Shown here: piece by piece, positions 28,793 through 38,256 of the stretch | How positions within the stretch are numbered: position 1 is the first letter of the stretch | Layout: the number at the start of each line of letters is the position of its first letter | Assembly (NCBI GenBank): GCA_963828755.1 | Contig: CAWHFY010000013.1 | Coordinates: forward strand, 1-64,000 | Length of the DNA stretch: 64,000 nucleotides | DNA from: WHSW01 sp963828755 | GTDB taxonomy: Bacteria > Actinomycetota > Thermoleophilia > Solirubrobacterales > 70-9 | Direction: 5' to 3' | Made by a program: the position numbers and the translations under genes | The notes under the pieces: generated by a model | The model's input: only the letters and a program-made list of their open reading frames with translations | Database searches by the model: none | Told to the model about the DNA's origin: nothing

Positions 28793-29425
28793 ATGACCAC
28801 ACGGACGAGGCTGAGCTCCGGCGCTCGGCGCGAGGTGATCGAGCGCGCGGCGACCGAGGTGTTCGCCGAGCACGGCTACGGCGCGGCGACGATCGACGAG
28901 ATCGCGCGACGCTCGGGCGTCTCGGCGCCCGTCGTCTACGACCACTTCGAGTCGAAGGCGGAGCTGCACGCGCGGCTGCTCGAGCTGCACCTCGGCGAGA
29001 TGCGCTCGGTCTGGGCCGAGCACCTTGGCGGGGAGGAGCCCCCCGAGGTGCGGATCCCGCGAGCGCTGGACGCCTGGTTCGCGTACGTCGAGTCGCACCC
29101 GTACGCGTGGCGCATGATCTTCCGCGACACGAGCGGGGATCCGGAGGTGCAGGCGGCTCACCGCGAGATCCAGGCGCAGTCGAGCCGCGGGCTGCTCCCG
29201 TTACTGGCGACGCTGCCGGGCGCCGAGGCGATCGCCGGCTCCGACGCCCAGGTGGCGCGCGAGATGGTGATCGAGCTGATGCGCTCGGCGATCGCCGGCC
29301 TGGCGCTCTGGTGGTACGAGCATCGTGAGGTCCCGCGCGAGCAGGTGGTCGCGGCGGCGATGAACGCGCTCTGGGTCGGGTTCGGCCGGCTCGCCGAGGG
29401 CGAGCGCTGGACGCCGGTCGGCTGA
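28793..29425 (+). CDS. TetR/AcrR-family transcriptional regulator
   Basis: Repressor-type regulator of 210 residues. The N-terminal helix-turn-helix reads VIERAATEVFAEHGYGAATIDEIARRSGVSAPVVYDHFESKAELHARLLE (about residues 14-63). The C-terminal ligand domain has AWFAYVESHPYAWRMIFRDTSGDPEVQ, like TetR_C_33-type proteins. ATG 28793 follows the palindrome by 16 bases, so autoregulation is likely. The inducing ligand is unknown. The frame is intact. Confidence 0.88.
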   Translation: MTTRTRLSSGARREVIERAATEVFAEHGYGAATIDEIARRSGVSAPVVYDHFESKAELHARLLELHLGEMRSVWAEHLGGEEPPEVRIPRALDAWFAYVESHPYAWRMIFRDTSGDPEVQAAHREIQAQSSRGLLPLLATLPGAEAIAGSDAQVAREMVIELMRSAIAGLALWWYEHREVPREQVVAAAMNALWVGFGRLAEGERWTPVG

Positions 29426-29625
29426 GGCGCTGGGACCTTCGCCGAGCGGTCGAGCCGTGCGGAAGAAAGCCGCCCTCTCGGCGCCGCCTCGACGCGCACA
29501 TGATCTGCCGAAAGTCGTTTGAGACCCGCATTCCGTGTCGCAGGCGACACTCGGCCACGGCGCGCTGCTCGCCGCGCGCGCGACCGCATGGCCCGCGCCG
29601 CGCCGGCACGCTCTCGGCCGCGGGC

Positions 29626-31291
29626 CTACAGCCGGTCCTCGTCGCGGCGGACGGCCTCGAAGACCTCGGCCGAGTAGGCGGCGTCGGACTCCGGAGGCGG
29701 GCGCGGCGGGCTGGGGCTGGTCGGCAAGCGCGCGCAGGCGTTCGCGCACGGCGGCCGGGCTCAGCATCATCCGCAGGCCGTCGCGTTCGGCACGGGTCAG
29801 GAAGCCGAGCGCCAGCAGGATCGCCGGCATGGCGAGCCAGAGGATCGTCCGCAGCGCGAGCCCGGCGAAGCCGTGGGTCGGCAGGAGCAGCTCGCCGCCC
29901 ACGACGACCGCCGCGGTGACGCCGACCAACAGCGCCAGGCGCCCCCACTCGTAGGGGACCGGGAACAGGCGCTGGGTCAGCACGTACATCAGCACCAGCA
30001 CGACCAGGTAGGAGGCGACCAGTGCGGCGGCGGCGCCGACGAAACCGTACGGGGGGATCAGGACCAGGTTGAGAACGATGTTGACCACGGTGCCCGCGAC
30101 GGTGGCCGGGAGGCTGAACTCGGTGCGCCCGGTCCGCCCGAGGATGACGACGAGCACCAGGTAGAGCGCGTAGAGCGAGACGCCGGTGGCGAGCAGCCCG
30201 ATCGCCTCGTAGGACTCGAAGTACTCGGGCGCCGCGAGCAGGTCGACGATCCAGCGCGCCAGCAGCCAGAGCCCGGCGACCGCGAAGGCGCAGACGGCGG
30301 CGAACCAGGTGAGGATGAGGCTGTAGGCGCGCCGCGCCTCGTCGTCGTCGGCGATCGAGTAGGCGAGCGGCGGGAAGGCGAGCTGAAAGCCGCGGGCGAG
30401 CACGTTGATCGCCTGCGCGAACTTGATCGCGAGCGCGTACAGCCCCGCCTCGGCGAGCCCGGCGAGCCTCACGATCAGGATCCGATCGATGAAGTTGAGC
30501 GAGTAGAGCGTGAGCTCGGCCGGCATCGTCGGCAGGCCGAAGCGGGCCATCCGCTTCAACAGCGGCCACTCGAAGCGCACGGCGAGGCGGCGGCGCTGCT
30601 GCCACAGCAGCCCGGCAAGGAACACGGCCCCGGTGCCGAAGGTGCCGAGGAGGATGCCGGCGGCTCCCTGGTCGAGGAAGACGACGAGGACGACGGTCAC
30701 CGGGATCGTCGCGACCACGTTCAGCACGGTGAGCACGAAGTAGGCCCTGGCGCGCTCGTCGACCCGCAGCAGGGTGAGCGCGTACTCCCACAGCGTCAGC
30801 GTCCACAGGCCGAGGACCGCGATCCGGGCGAGCTCCGCGTCGGGGCGATCGAGCAGCGCCTCCGAGATCGGGGTCGCGAAGGCGAGCGCCACCGCGGCGC
30901 CGAGCGTCGTCGCCCAGAGCAGCGCCGCGAAGCCCGTGGAGACGACGCGGTCTTGAAAGCGACGTCCCTCCGCCGACCCGGCCGCCCCCGGACGCGAAGC
31001 GGAGGAGGCGCGTCCCTCCGCTGACCCGGCCGCCCCCGGACGCGAAGCGGAGGAGGCGGACGGAACGTCATGTAGGTAGTAGAAACGCAACAGGGCCTCG
31101 ATCAGCCCGAGGCGGATCACGATGCTCGCCGCGATCACCGAGGCGAGCATCACCTCGGCGGCGCCGTAGTCGGCCGGGGACAGCGCGCCCGTGTAGATCG
31201 GCAGCAGGAAGACCGCGATCAGCTTCGAGAGCACGCTCGAGGCGGTGTAGGCCGCCCCCGTCGTCGCCAGCCGGCGCAGGTATTCGAACAT
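29626..31291 (-). CDS. Polysaccharide flippase (Wzx/MVF-like oligosaccharide translocase), frameshifted at the end
   Basis: Polytopic protein of about 555 residues with a long run of helices beginning AAYTASSVLSKLIAVFLLPIYTGALSPADYG, the typical polysaccharide-biosynthesis start. It would flip lipid-linked repeat units outward. Between helices 2 and 3 lies an unusual insert of two identical 16-residue units (ASSASRPGAAGSAEGR) from a 48-base tandem repeat. One extra base near 29697 shifts the last 23 residues; the other frame gives PESDAAYSAEVFEAVRRDED and stops at TAG 29628-29626. It is the last gene of the CapD-LytR_C-Wzy-flippase operon. Confidence 0.82.
30963..31058 (-). repeat. 48-bp tandem repeat, two copies, in frame in the flippase gene
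   Basis: Copies at 30963-31010 and 31011-31058 differ at one base. Each carries inside it the 7-bp inverted repeat CCTCCGC/GCGGAGG. The unit is 16 codons, so copy number can change without breaking the frame. Confidence 0.85.
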
Positions 31292-31294
31292 CGA

Positions 31295-32800
31295 CTAGGA
31301 GATCGTCGCGGTCGGCCCGGGCGGACCGCGACGCAGCGCCACACCAAGCGCGAGGAGCGCCCAGGTCGCCGGGTCGATCGTGAAGCCCGTGTAGCCGAAG
31401 CTGCCGATCACGATCGCGACGTAGCAGGCGCCGACGGCAGCCCGGGGCAGCGAGGCGCCCGCCCGGGCCCCGAGCATGACGATCAGCGAGACGACCAGCA
31501 GCGCCGCGTAGAGGGCAAAGCCGATCACCCCCTGCTCCGCCGCCACCGTGACGGGCTCCGAGTGCGAGACCGTCGTCCGCGCCTGCTCGATGTGCTCGAA
31601 GAACGCGCGCCCGAACGATCCGGAGCCATAGCCGCCGATCGGCCTGCCGACGTCCTGATCGGCCGGCGGCGGGGCCGGCGAGCGCAGGCCCGCGAGCACC
31701 AGCCCGCCCTCGATCAGGTCGGCGTGGCCGCTGTCGATGCTGCGGACGTCCTCGACGTCGCTCGTCGGGGTTCCGCCGGCGATCACGAGCGCGGCAATCG
31801 CCACCAGCCCGAACCCGGCGAAGGCAACCGCGCCGCGCCAGCTCCAGCGCAGCAGCGCCACGGTGCCGAGGCCGGCGAGCAGGGCGGCGAAGCTGGTCAG
31901 CGAGTAGCTGAACACGAGCCCGACGAGCCCGATCGCGAAGGCGGCCGCGCCGAGCGCGAGGTCGCGGCGGTCGCCGCCCCAGGCTAGGCAGGCGCCGAGC
32001 GCCGTCAGCCCGAGCGCCAGATAGCGGCCGAAGATGTTCGGGTCGAAGAAGATCGAGTTGACCCGGAAGTAGACGTGGAGCTCGTTCGCGTCGAACAGCT
32101 CCGGGTTCAGGAACAGGTCGCGGGCGAAGTACTGGTAGATACCGACCAGGGCGCACCCGACGGTGACGACGCCGACGGCGAACAGGGTCGTGCGAAGCAG
32201 GCCGCGCGTCCACTCGACCTCGACCAGGAGCGTGAACATGACCGCGAACGGGACCAGGAAGAAGCCGAGGTTCTCGATCGCGTTGGCGACGTCCTCCGAG
32301 TAGGAGGCCTGGATTGCGTAGAGAACGAGGGTGGCCGCGAGGAGCCAGCGCAGGCGTTGGGGCCAGGGGTCGTCGCTCGTTGTTCGTCGTTCGTTGCTCG
32401 TTGTTGGGGTGAGGGATGAGACGATCAGGCCGGCGGTGATCACCAGATAGAGCGGCACGAGCAGGTTGGCCGTCTCGTCGCCGATCTCGAGCGGCACCCG
32501 GAGCGGCAGAACGGCGACGGCGGCGACCGGGAAGGCGAGCGGCCAGCGCCGGAAGGCGAGCACGAGCGCGGTCAGCGCGATGGCGCCGACGACGAGCGCG
32601 CCGCCGATCTGCGCCGGGCTGTGGCGGAAATCGATCACCCGCGACTCGCTCCAGACGTCGCCGGCGACGAGGATCGGGGCGATCACCAGCGCCACCGCCA
32701 TCGCGATCAGCCGGGCGCGCCGGTCGCGGAGGACGATCGCGGCGGCGGCGGCCCCGCAGGCGCCGAGGATGCCGGCGAGCTCGAGCGCGGAGGCGGTCAT
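31295..32800 (-). CDS. O-antigen ligase/polymerase family protein (Wzy/WaaL-like)
   Basis: Membrane protein of 501 residues with about 12 helices. It has the large loop and typical elements of the Wzy_C family: DPNIFGRYLALGLTALG, GLVFSYSLTSFAALL, then an external loop with GRPIGGYGSGSFGRAF and SHSEPVTVAAEQGVIGFALY, the conserved end-loop H/EQG region. It would polymerise or ligate lipid-linked glycans outside the membrane. The stretch TTSNERRTTSDD is encoded by a heptamer array. It is coupled to the upstream gene by an ATGA overlap and lies three bases before the flippase gene. The frame is intact. Confidence 0.82.
   Translation of the reverse strand: MTASALELAGILGACGAAAAAIVLRDRRARLIAMAVALVIAPILVAGDVWSESRVIDFRHSPAQIGGALVVGAIALTALVLAFRRWPLAFPVAAVAVLPLRVPLEIGDETANLLVPLYLVITAGLIVSSLTPTTSNERRTTSDDPWPQRLRWLLAATLVLYAIQASYSEDVANAIENLGFFLVPFAVMFTLLVEVEWTRGLLRTTLFAVGVVTVGCALVGIYQYFARDLFLNPELFDANELHVYFRVNSIFFDPNIFGRYLALGLTALGACLAWGGDRRDLALGAAAFAIGLVGLVFSYSLTSFAALLAGLGTVALLRWSWRGAVAFAGFGLVAIAALVIAGGTPTSDVEDVRSIDSGHADLIEGGLVLAGLRSPAPPPADQDVGRPIGGYGSGSFGRAFFEHIEQARTTVSHSEPVTVAAEQGVIGFALYAALLVVSLIVMLGARAGASLPRAAVGACYVAIVIGSFGYTGFTIDPATWALLALGVALRRGPPGPTATIS
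32375..32402 (+). repeat. Array of four GYTCGTY heptamers
   Basis: GCTCGTT, GTTCGTC, GTTCGTT and GCTCGTT follow each other with exact seven-base spacing inside the Wzy-like gene. The low GC contrasts with the surroundings. It is related to the array at 49986-50014. Confidence 0.65.
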
Positions 32801-33237
32801 GAGCTTCCCGACGGGTCGAGCACCGTGATCCGGCGCGGCCAGATCATCTCGCGGTCCTCGCCGGGCAGCTCGACCAGGAGCCGGTATCGGCCGGGGATCG
32901 CCGTGCCCCCGGCGTCGGTGCGCCCGTCCCAGAGATAGGTCACCGGGTCGCGCTTGGTGAGCGGGGTGTCGGGGTCGAGGACGCGGACGATGTCCTCGTG
33001 GCTGTCGACGATCGCGACCAGCGCATGGTCGTCAGACTCGCGGACGAAGAAGGTGATCGGGACCGCGCGCGGGCCGGGGCCGCCGGGTCGCAGCGATGCC
33101 GGGTCACTGGCCGGCGGGTCGGTGACCTCCAGGACCAGGTTCGGCGTCCGAGCTCGCACCACCAGCACCGCGGTGACCAGGGTCGCGGCGAGCAGGCAGA
33201 AGAACAACGCCGCGCCGAACGAGACGCGGCGGTTCAC
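32797..33237 (-). CDS. Hypothetical anchored protein with FlgD-Ig-like domain
   Basis: 146 residues. The N-terminal helix FGAALFFCLLAATLVTAVLVV anchors it, and the rest lies outside. The C-terminal half reads PITFFVRESDDHALVAIVDSHEDIVRVL...YLWDGRTDAGGTAIPGRYRLLVEL, which resembles the FlgD immunoglobulin-like (FLIG/CHU_C) fold with its W-D-G-x-x-x-x-G motif. Function unknown. GTG 33237 shares a base with the stop of the upstream gene (TAGTG) and its own stop overlaps the next start (ATGA), so it is tightly built into the polysaccharide operon. Confidence 0.65.
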   Translation of the reverse strand: MNRRVSFGAALFFCLLAATLVTAVLVVRARTPNLVLEVTDPPASDPASLRPGGPGPRAVPITFFVRESDDHALVAIVDSHEDIVRVLDPDTPLTKRDPVTYLWDGRTDAGGTAIPGRYRLLVELPGEDREMIWPRRITVLDPSGSS

Positions 33238-34029
33238 TAAGCGCGATCCTCGCCTGCGACCACGACCACGTCGGCTCCGGCCGCCAGCTCGCGCAGCTTG
33301 CGGTCGAGCTTGTCGACCCGCATCGACCCCGAGGTCCGAGGCGACCTTCTGCGCGGCGGGCTTCTGGCCGTCCGCGTACATGACCTCCGTCTTCTCGAGC
33401 CCGGGCGCGGTGTTGGTGATCGCGCCGACCTTGTAGCCGCTCGCCTCGATGTCGGAGGCGACCTTGCCCGCGAGGCCGTTGATCGAGGTGCCGTTGAGGA
33501 CGGCGACCTCGATCGAGGCGGGATCGATCCGGCCGACCTTGGGCGCCGAGGTCGGCTGGTCGTCGGAGAGCAGCTGCTGAGACGCGAAGATCGCGCCGGC
33601 GCCGAGGAGCAGCGCCGCGATCCCGATCGCGACCAGCACCCGCGGCTGCGTCACGCGCTCGAGGAAGCGCCGCCAGCGCGGGTGGGGCTGCAGCGCCGCT
33701 CGCTCCATCGTGATTCGCTCGAGCGCCGGGCGCTCGTGGGTGACCCGGGTCGCCGCCGAGATCCCGCCAGCCGGGGTCGCGCTCGGCTCGGGCTCGGCGA
33801 TCGCCGTCGCCCCGGTGATCTCCTCGAGCTCGGACTCGGCGCGGTCGAGCCGCTGCTCGCTGGCACTCTGGTTCTCGGCCGGGTAATCCGGCTCGCGCTC
33901 GTGCCAGGCTCGCAGGCGATGCACGTCGCGCCGCTGGGAGAGGTAGAGGGGCAGGAGCAGCAGCACCCCGATCAGCGATCCGAGCGCGATGAAGCCGCCG
34001 ACGGTGTCGAGGATCTCGCCGGGTGCCAC
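33237..34029 (-). CDS. Membrane protein with LytR_C domain, frameshifted
   Basis: About 263 residues. There is an N-terminal helix (LDTVGGFIALGSLIGVLLLLPLYL), a charged cytoplasmic stretch, a second helix (VLVAIGIAALLLGAGAIF) and a LytR_C domain (IEVAVLNGTSINGLAGKVASDIEASGYKVGAI). The LCP phosphotransferase domain that usually precedes LytR_C is absent. One extra base near 33325 shifts the end; the other frame gives VDKLDRKLRELAAGADVVVVAGED, a normal LytR_C end, and stops at TAG 33239-33237. GTG 34029 lies three bases after the stop of the similar upstream gene. Confidence 0.7.
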
Positions 34030-34032
34030 GGC

Positions 34033-34827
34033 CTAGGAACCGAAGTCGGCGTCGTCCCTGCCGACCACCAGGGCGAGCGGCGCACGGTCGCTGCGGTCGC
34101 GGACGTCGCCGATCATCGGCTCCACCGCGGGCTCGCCGAGCTGGTCCGATACGTCCTTGGCGAGCTCGTTCGCCGAGTCCTCGAAGTCGGGCTCGAACAT
34201 CACGGTGGTCTCGTCGAAGCCATCCGGGGCGTCGGCCTTCTCGCCGACCTTGAACCCCTTGAGCGGATCCACGACCTGGGTTGCGATCACCCCGGCGAGA
34301 CCCTGGACGCCCGCGATCTCGGTGCCGTCCGTGCCGACCTCCTGGGTCGCGTTGAGGACCGCCACCTCGACCTTGTCAGGCTTCGACTTGCCGCCGGCGT
34401 GCTTGCCGCCTGCTCCGCCGGCCGAGTCGTCGCTGCCGCCGATCAGGCCGAAGCCGCTCGTGAGGACGACGGCGGCGATCACGACGGCGACCAGCAGCGC
34501 CCCGACGTAGCGCGGATCGATCGGTAGCCGGCGATCCAGCTCGGCGTAGCGATCGGCGATCGAGTCGCGGACGCTGTGCAGCCATAGCGCGAGCCGGCCC
34601 GGCGGGGCCTCCTCGACCTCGGCCGGTTCGACCTCCTCGCCCCGCGCCTCCGCGACGGCGGCCTCGGCGTCGGCCGCCTCGCCCGCGCGCTCGGGCGCAC
34701 GCCCAGCCCACTCGCGCAGCCGTCGGACCTCGCGGGCCTGCTGGATGATCAGGAAGGCAAGGATCGCGAGCCCCAGGAATGCGGCAATGCCGAGGTAGGG
34801 CCCGATCCGGTCGATCAGGTCAGTCAT
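34033..34827 (-). CDS. Membrane protein with LytR_C domain
   Basis: 264 residues, same layout as the next gene: an N-terminal helix (YLGIAAFLGLAILAFLIIQQ), an acidic cytoplasmic region rich in E and A, a helix (YVGALLVAVVIAAVVLTSGFGLI), a Gly/Lys linker and a LytR_C domain (KVEVAVLNATQEVGTDGTEIAGVQGLAGVIATQVVDPLKGFKVGEKAD...). No LCP domain is present. The two are probably an old duplication and may act as partner or regulatory subunits for wall-polymer attachment; this is inference from the domain. It starts 24 bases after capD. Confidence 0.75.
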   Translation of the reverse strand: MTDLIDRIGPYLGIAAFLGLAILAFLIIQQAREVRRLREWAGRAPERAGEAADAEAAVAEARGEEVEPAEVEEAPPGRLALWLHSVRDSIADRYAELDRRLPIDPRYVGALLVAVVIAAVVLTSGFGLIGGSDDSAGGAGGKHAGGKSKPDKVEVAVLNATQEVGTDGTEIAGVQGLAGVIATQVVDPLKGFKVGEKADAPDGFDETTVMFEPDFEDSANELAKDVSDQLGEPAVEPMIGDVRDRSDRAPLALVVGRDDADFGS

Positions 34828-34851
34828 AGAAGCGCGGCGAAGTCTTGCCGA

Positions 34852-36735
34852 TCAAGCGAGCGTGTGGCGCGCCGTGTCGTCGCCGCCCATGAGCTCGACC
34901 ACATGGTCGGCCAGCCCGGCCTCGTCACCCGAGGCAACGATGGTCAGCAGCTGGTCGACGGTCTGCTCGACCCAGTCCGGGTCGAGCGGGTGCGAACGCA
35001 CGGCGCGCACGATGCGCTCGGCGGTGGTCGCCTGCGGGCGTTCGTCGTGGTTGAAGAGCTCCTCGTGGATCTTCTCGCCGGGCCGCACGCCGATCACCTC
35101 GATCGGGATGTCGCCGTCGGGCTCGTAGCCGGCGAGCCTGATCATGTTGCGGGCGAGGTCGATGATCTTCACCGGCTCGCCCATCTCGAGCACGAAGACC
35201 TCTCCGGAGCCGGTACCGAGGTCGCCGGCCTGGATCACCAGCTGCACGGCCTCCGGAATCGTCATGAAGTAGCGCGTCATCTCCGGGTCGGTGACCGTCA
35301 CCGGGCCGCCCTGTTCGATCTGCGAGCGGAAGATCGGCACGACGCTGCCCGAGGACGCGAGCACGTTGCCGAAACGCACGATCGTGAAGCGCGTCTGCGG
35401 GTTGCGGGCCCCGACCGCGGCGACGATCCACTCGGCCATCGCCTTCGTCGCCCCCATCACGGTGCGCGGGTTGACCGCCTTGTCGGTCGACACGAGCACG
35501 AACCGCTCCGCCCCGCAGGCCGCCGCCGTCTTCGCCGTCACCTGGGTGGCGATCGCGTTGTTGCGCAGTGCCTCGAGCGGGTTGTCCTCCATCAGGCCGA
35601 CGTGCTTGTAAGCGGCGGCGTGGAAGACGACCTCGGGCTTGAACCGCTGCATCATCTCGAGCATCCGCTCGCCCTCCTTGCAGTCGGCGAGCACCGACTC
35701 GACCTTGGTGAAGTGCCAGTGCGAGGTCATCTCGCGGTCGATCTCGAACAGGTTGTCCTCGGCGTGATCGACCAGGACGAGCAGCTTCGGCCGCACGCGG
35801 GCGATCTGGCGGACCAGCTCCGAGCCGATCGATCCGCCGGCGCCGGTGACCAGGACGCGCTTGTCCTCGAGGTAGGTGCCGACGCGGTCGAGCTCCATCA
35901 CCACCGGGTCGCGGCCGAGGACGTCCTCGACCCGGACCTCGCGCAGCTGGCGGGTGAGCTGAACGCCGCCGCGCAGGAGCTCGAACACGGTCGGCAGGGT
36001 TCGGACCGTGATCTCGCGCTCACGGCAGGCGGCGACTACCTTGCCGCGCAGGATCCCCGGGGCCGACGGGATCGCGATCACGACCTCGTCCGGCGAGAGC
36101 TGGTCGCAGATCCGGCCGATCTCGTCGGTGGTCCCGAGCACCTTGAGCCCGACCGCGCGCATGTTGCGCTTCGAGGGATCGTCGTCGACGAAGCCGATCG
36201 CGTGCGCGCCGAGCGCCGGATTGAGCTGCAGCTCGCGGACCACCATCTGGCCGCCCGAGCCGGCGCCGACCACGAGCACGCTGCGCGAGCGCTGGGCGCG
36301 GGCGAGCCGCTGCGGGCGCTCGGCGAGCGATCGGCGCGCGAGCCGGGCGCCGCCGAGCAGGGCGCAGGAGAGGATGAAGTCGATGATCACGACCGAGCGC
36401 GGGAGGCTGTCCGGGTAGGGCTGCGCGAGCACGAAGACGAGCACGAGCAGGGCGCTGGCGACGGCGAGCGCGCGCACCAGCGGCCATAGATCGGTGAGCC
36501 GGAAGTAGCGCCACCACTGGTGATGCTGGCCGAGCAGCTCGAGCACCAGCGACTTGCCGATCCCGACGAATGCGACCGAGCCCAGCAGCATCGTCACGTA
36601 GCGCTCGGGGATGCGGCCGCCGTCGTCGAGGAAGCGGAGAAAGAAGGCGAGCGCGAAGGCCGCCGCGCAGAGCAGCGCATCGGCGGCGAACTCGAGCGCC
36701 CGTCGCCGGTAAACGGGATCGCCCAGACGTTGCAT
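34852..36735 (-). CDS. Nucleoside-diphosphate sugar epimerase/dehydratase (CapD/FlaA1-like)
   Basis: Membrane-bound sugar-nucleotide dehydratase of about 627 residues. Four N-terminal helices are followed by a CoA-binding-like Rossmann domain (VLVVGAGSGGQMVVRELQL) and the catalytic SDR-type domain: VLVTGAGGSIGSELVRQI for NAD(P), AAYKHVGLMEDNP and FVLVSTDKAVNPRTVMGATK, where YK of the classic triad is replaced as in FlaA1/PglF enzymes. It would make a 4-keto-6-deoxy sugar nucleotide such as the UDP-GlcNAc derivative. ATG 36735 is preferred; GTG 36765 would add ten residues. It is the first gene of the operon running down to the flippase. Confidence 0.88.
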   Translation of the reverse strand: MQRLGDPVYRRRALEFAADALLCAAAFALAFFLRFLDDGGRIPERYVTMLLGSVAFVGIGKSLVLELLGQHHQWWRYFRLTDLWPLVRALAVASALLVLVFVLAQPYPDSLPRSVVIIDFILSCALLGGARLARRSLAERPQRLARAQRSRSVLVVGAGSGGQMVVRELQLNPALGAHAIGFVDDDPSKRNMRAVGLKVLGTTDEIGRICDQLSPDEVVIAIPSAPGILRGKVVAACREREITVRTLPTVFELLRGGVQLTRQLREVRVEDVLGRDPVVMELDRVGTYLEDKRVLVTGAGGSIGSELVRQIARVRPKLLVLVDHAEDNLFEIDREMTSHWHFTKVESVLADCKEGERMLEMMQRFKPEVVFHAAAYKHVGLMEDNPLEALRNNAIATQVTAKTAAACGAERFVLVSTDKAVNPRTVMGATKAMAEWIVAAVGARNPQTRFTIVRFGNVLASSGSVVPIFRSQIEQGGPVTVTDPEMTRYFMTIPEAVQLVIQAGDLGTGSGEVFVLEMGEPVKIIDLARNMIRLAGYEPDGDIPIEVIGVRPGEKIHEELFNHDERPQATTAERIVRAVRSHPLDPDWVEQTVDQLLTIVASGDEAGLADHVVELMGGDDTARHTLA

Positions 36736-36774
36736 GCGCAGCGAGTGTACGGCTGAATCGAGCACGCGGGTGGG

Positions 36775-36780
36775 TAACGT
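36775..36780 (+). promoter_or_regulatory. -10 box TAACGT of the DedA gene
   Basis: TAACGT lies 11 bases before the ATG at 36792, in the short divergent gap after capD. No Shine-Dalgarno is evident. Confidence 0.35.
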
Positions 36781-36791
36781 GTCCGGCCCGC

Positions 36792-37439
36792 ATGGACCCG
36801 CTCAACCTCCACCTGGCGCTGCCCGTGGCCTCGATCACCGAGCCGATCGCGAACGCCGCCACCGACTTCATCGACGCTGTGGGCGTCATCGGCGTCTTCT
36901 TGCTGATGACGCTCGAGAGCGCCTGCATCCCGGTGCCGAGCGAGGTGATCATGCTGTTCGCGGGCTTCAACGTCTCGACCGGGGACATGACGCTGCTCGG
37001 GGTGATCGTCGCCGGCGTCGCCGGCAACGTCGTCGGCTCCTGGATCGCTTACGCCGCCGGCTACTACGGCCGGATCGAGGTGCTCGACAAGAACCGCTTC
37101 ATCCATATCAACCACAAGCACCTCGACTGGGCCGATTCGTGGTTTCAGCGCCACGGCGACGCGACCGTCTTCTTCGCCCGGATGCTGCCGATCATCCGCA
37201 CCTTCATCTCCCTGCCCGCCGGTGTCGCCCGGATGCCGTTCTGGCGGTTCACGGCCCTGACCACCCTCGGCTGCATCCCCTGGGTGACCGCCCTGGCGCT
37301 GATCGGCCGCGAGGTCGGCGACAACTGGGAGGACTGGCGCCACAACCTCGAGTACCTCGACTACGTGGTCGGGGCGGCGATCGTGGTCGGGATCGTCTAC
37401 CTGCTGATCCGCCGTCGGCGCACCCCGAAGCCGGCCTGA
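36792..37439 (+). CDS. DedA-family (SNARE-associated/VTT) membrane protein
   Basis: 215 residues. It shows the family features ESACIPVPSEVIMLFAGF, GNVVGSWIAYAAGYYGR, the conserved FFARMLPIIRTFISLPAGVARMPFWRF with its Arg residues and GCIPWVTALALIG. DedA proteins help recycle lipid carriers such as undecaprenyl phosphate or phosphatidylethanolamine across the membrane. It stands four bases before uppP, which makes the same carrier phosphate, so a shared job in undecaprenyl phosphate recycling is likely. The frame is intact. Confidence 0.87.
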   Translation: MDPLNLHLALPVASITEPIANAATDFIDAVGVIGVFLLMTLESACIPVPSEVIMLFAGFNVSTGDMTLLGVIVAGVAGNVVGSWIAYAAGYYGRIEVLDKNRFIHINHKHLDWADSWFQRHGDATVFFARMLPIIRTFISLPAGVARMPFWRFTALTTLGCIPWVTALALIGREVGDNWEDWRHNLEYLDYVVGAAIVVGIVYLLIRRRRTPKPA

Positions 37440-37443
37440 GCCG

Positions 37444-38256
37444 GTGTCCGAGGCCGCCGACGCTCCCGGCCTCAGCCTCGCCCGCGCGGTGGCGCTGGGC
37501 GCCGTCCAGGGCCCCACGGAGCTGCTGCCGATCTCGAGCTCCGCGCACCTGTCGCTGCTCCCCTGGTTCGCCGGCTGGCGCTGGGAGGAGCTCGACGCCG
37601 AGTCCCGCAAGAGCTTCGAGGTCGCTCTGCATGCCGGGACCGCCGCCGCGCTGCTGATCGGCCAGCGGCGGGCCATCGCCGCGGAGATCGCCGCCTTCGA
37701 CCGCCGCCGGGCCGCCGTCGTCGCGCTCTCGTTCGTCCCGCCCGCGCTCGCGGGGTACACGCTCGAACGCCAGATCGAGGGGCGGCTCGGCGGGCCGCGG
37801 ACGATCGCCGCCGGCCTGGTGCTCGGCGCGCTCGGGATGCTGATCGCCGACACCAGGCCCCAGGATCGCGGCCCGGGCGACGCCGGCCCCGGCGACGGGC
37901 TTGCGCTCGGGCTCGCTCAAGCCGCGGCGCTGATCCCGGGCGTGTCGCGAAACGGCGCCACGCTGACGGCCGCCCGGGCGCGCGGCTTCGACCGCGAGCA
38001 CGCGAATCTTCTGTCGCGCACCGTGGCGTTGCCGGTGATCGTCGGCGCGACGGCGCTAAAAGGGGCGCGCCTGCGACGCCGCGGGGCGTCGCCGCAGCTG
38101 CGGCGCGCGATCGCGGCCGGGATCGGCGCCTCGTTCGTCTCGACCCTCGCCTCGCAGCGGCTCATCGGCCTGGTCGAGCGCGACCGCGCCCTCTGGCCGT
38201 ACGCCGCCTATCGAATTGGCCTCGCGACCGCCGTCGCGGTCAGAATGGCGCGATGA
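37444..38256 (+). CDS. uppP: Undecaprenyl-diphosphatase
   Basis: BacA/UppP phosphatase of 270 residues that turns undecaprenyl pyrophosphate into the monophosphate carrier for peptidoglycan and surface polymers. Key motifs are GAVQGPTELLPISSSAHL with the catalytic Glu and Ser residues, and PGVSRNGATLTAARARGF with the conserved Arg. The helical profile is normal. GTG 37444 follows DedA by four bases. Its stop overlaps the ATG of purM (ATGA), which is an unusual neighbour. The frame is intact. Confidence 0.92.
   Translation: MSEAADAPGLSLARAVALGAVQGPTELLPISSSAHLSLLPWFAGWRWEELDAESRKSFEVALHAGTAAALLIGQRRAIAAEIAAFDRRRAAVVALSFVPPALAGYTLERQIEGRLGGPRTIAAGLVLGALGMLIADTRPQDRGPGDAGPGDGLALGLAQAAALIPGVSRNGATLTAARARGFDREHANLLSRTVALPVIVGATALKGARLRRRGASPQLRRAIAAGIGASFVSTLASQRLIGLVERDRALWPYAAYRIGLATAVAVRMAR

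Noticed and set aside
30963..31058. Two-copy 48-bp repeat as a CRISPR-like element
   Set aside because: The copies are directly adjacent with no spacer, in frame, and part of the flippase coding sequence.
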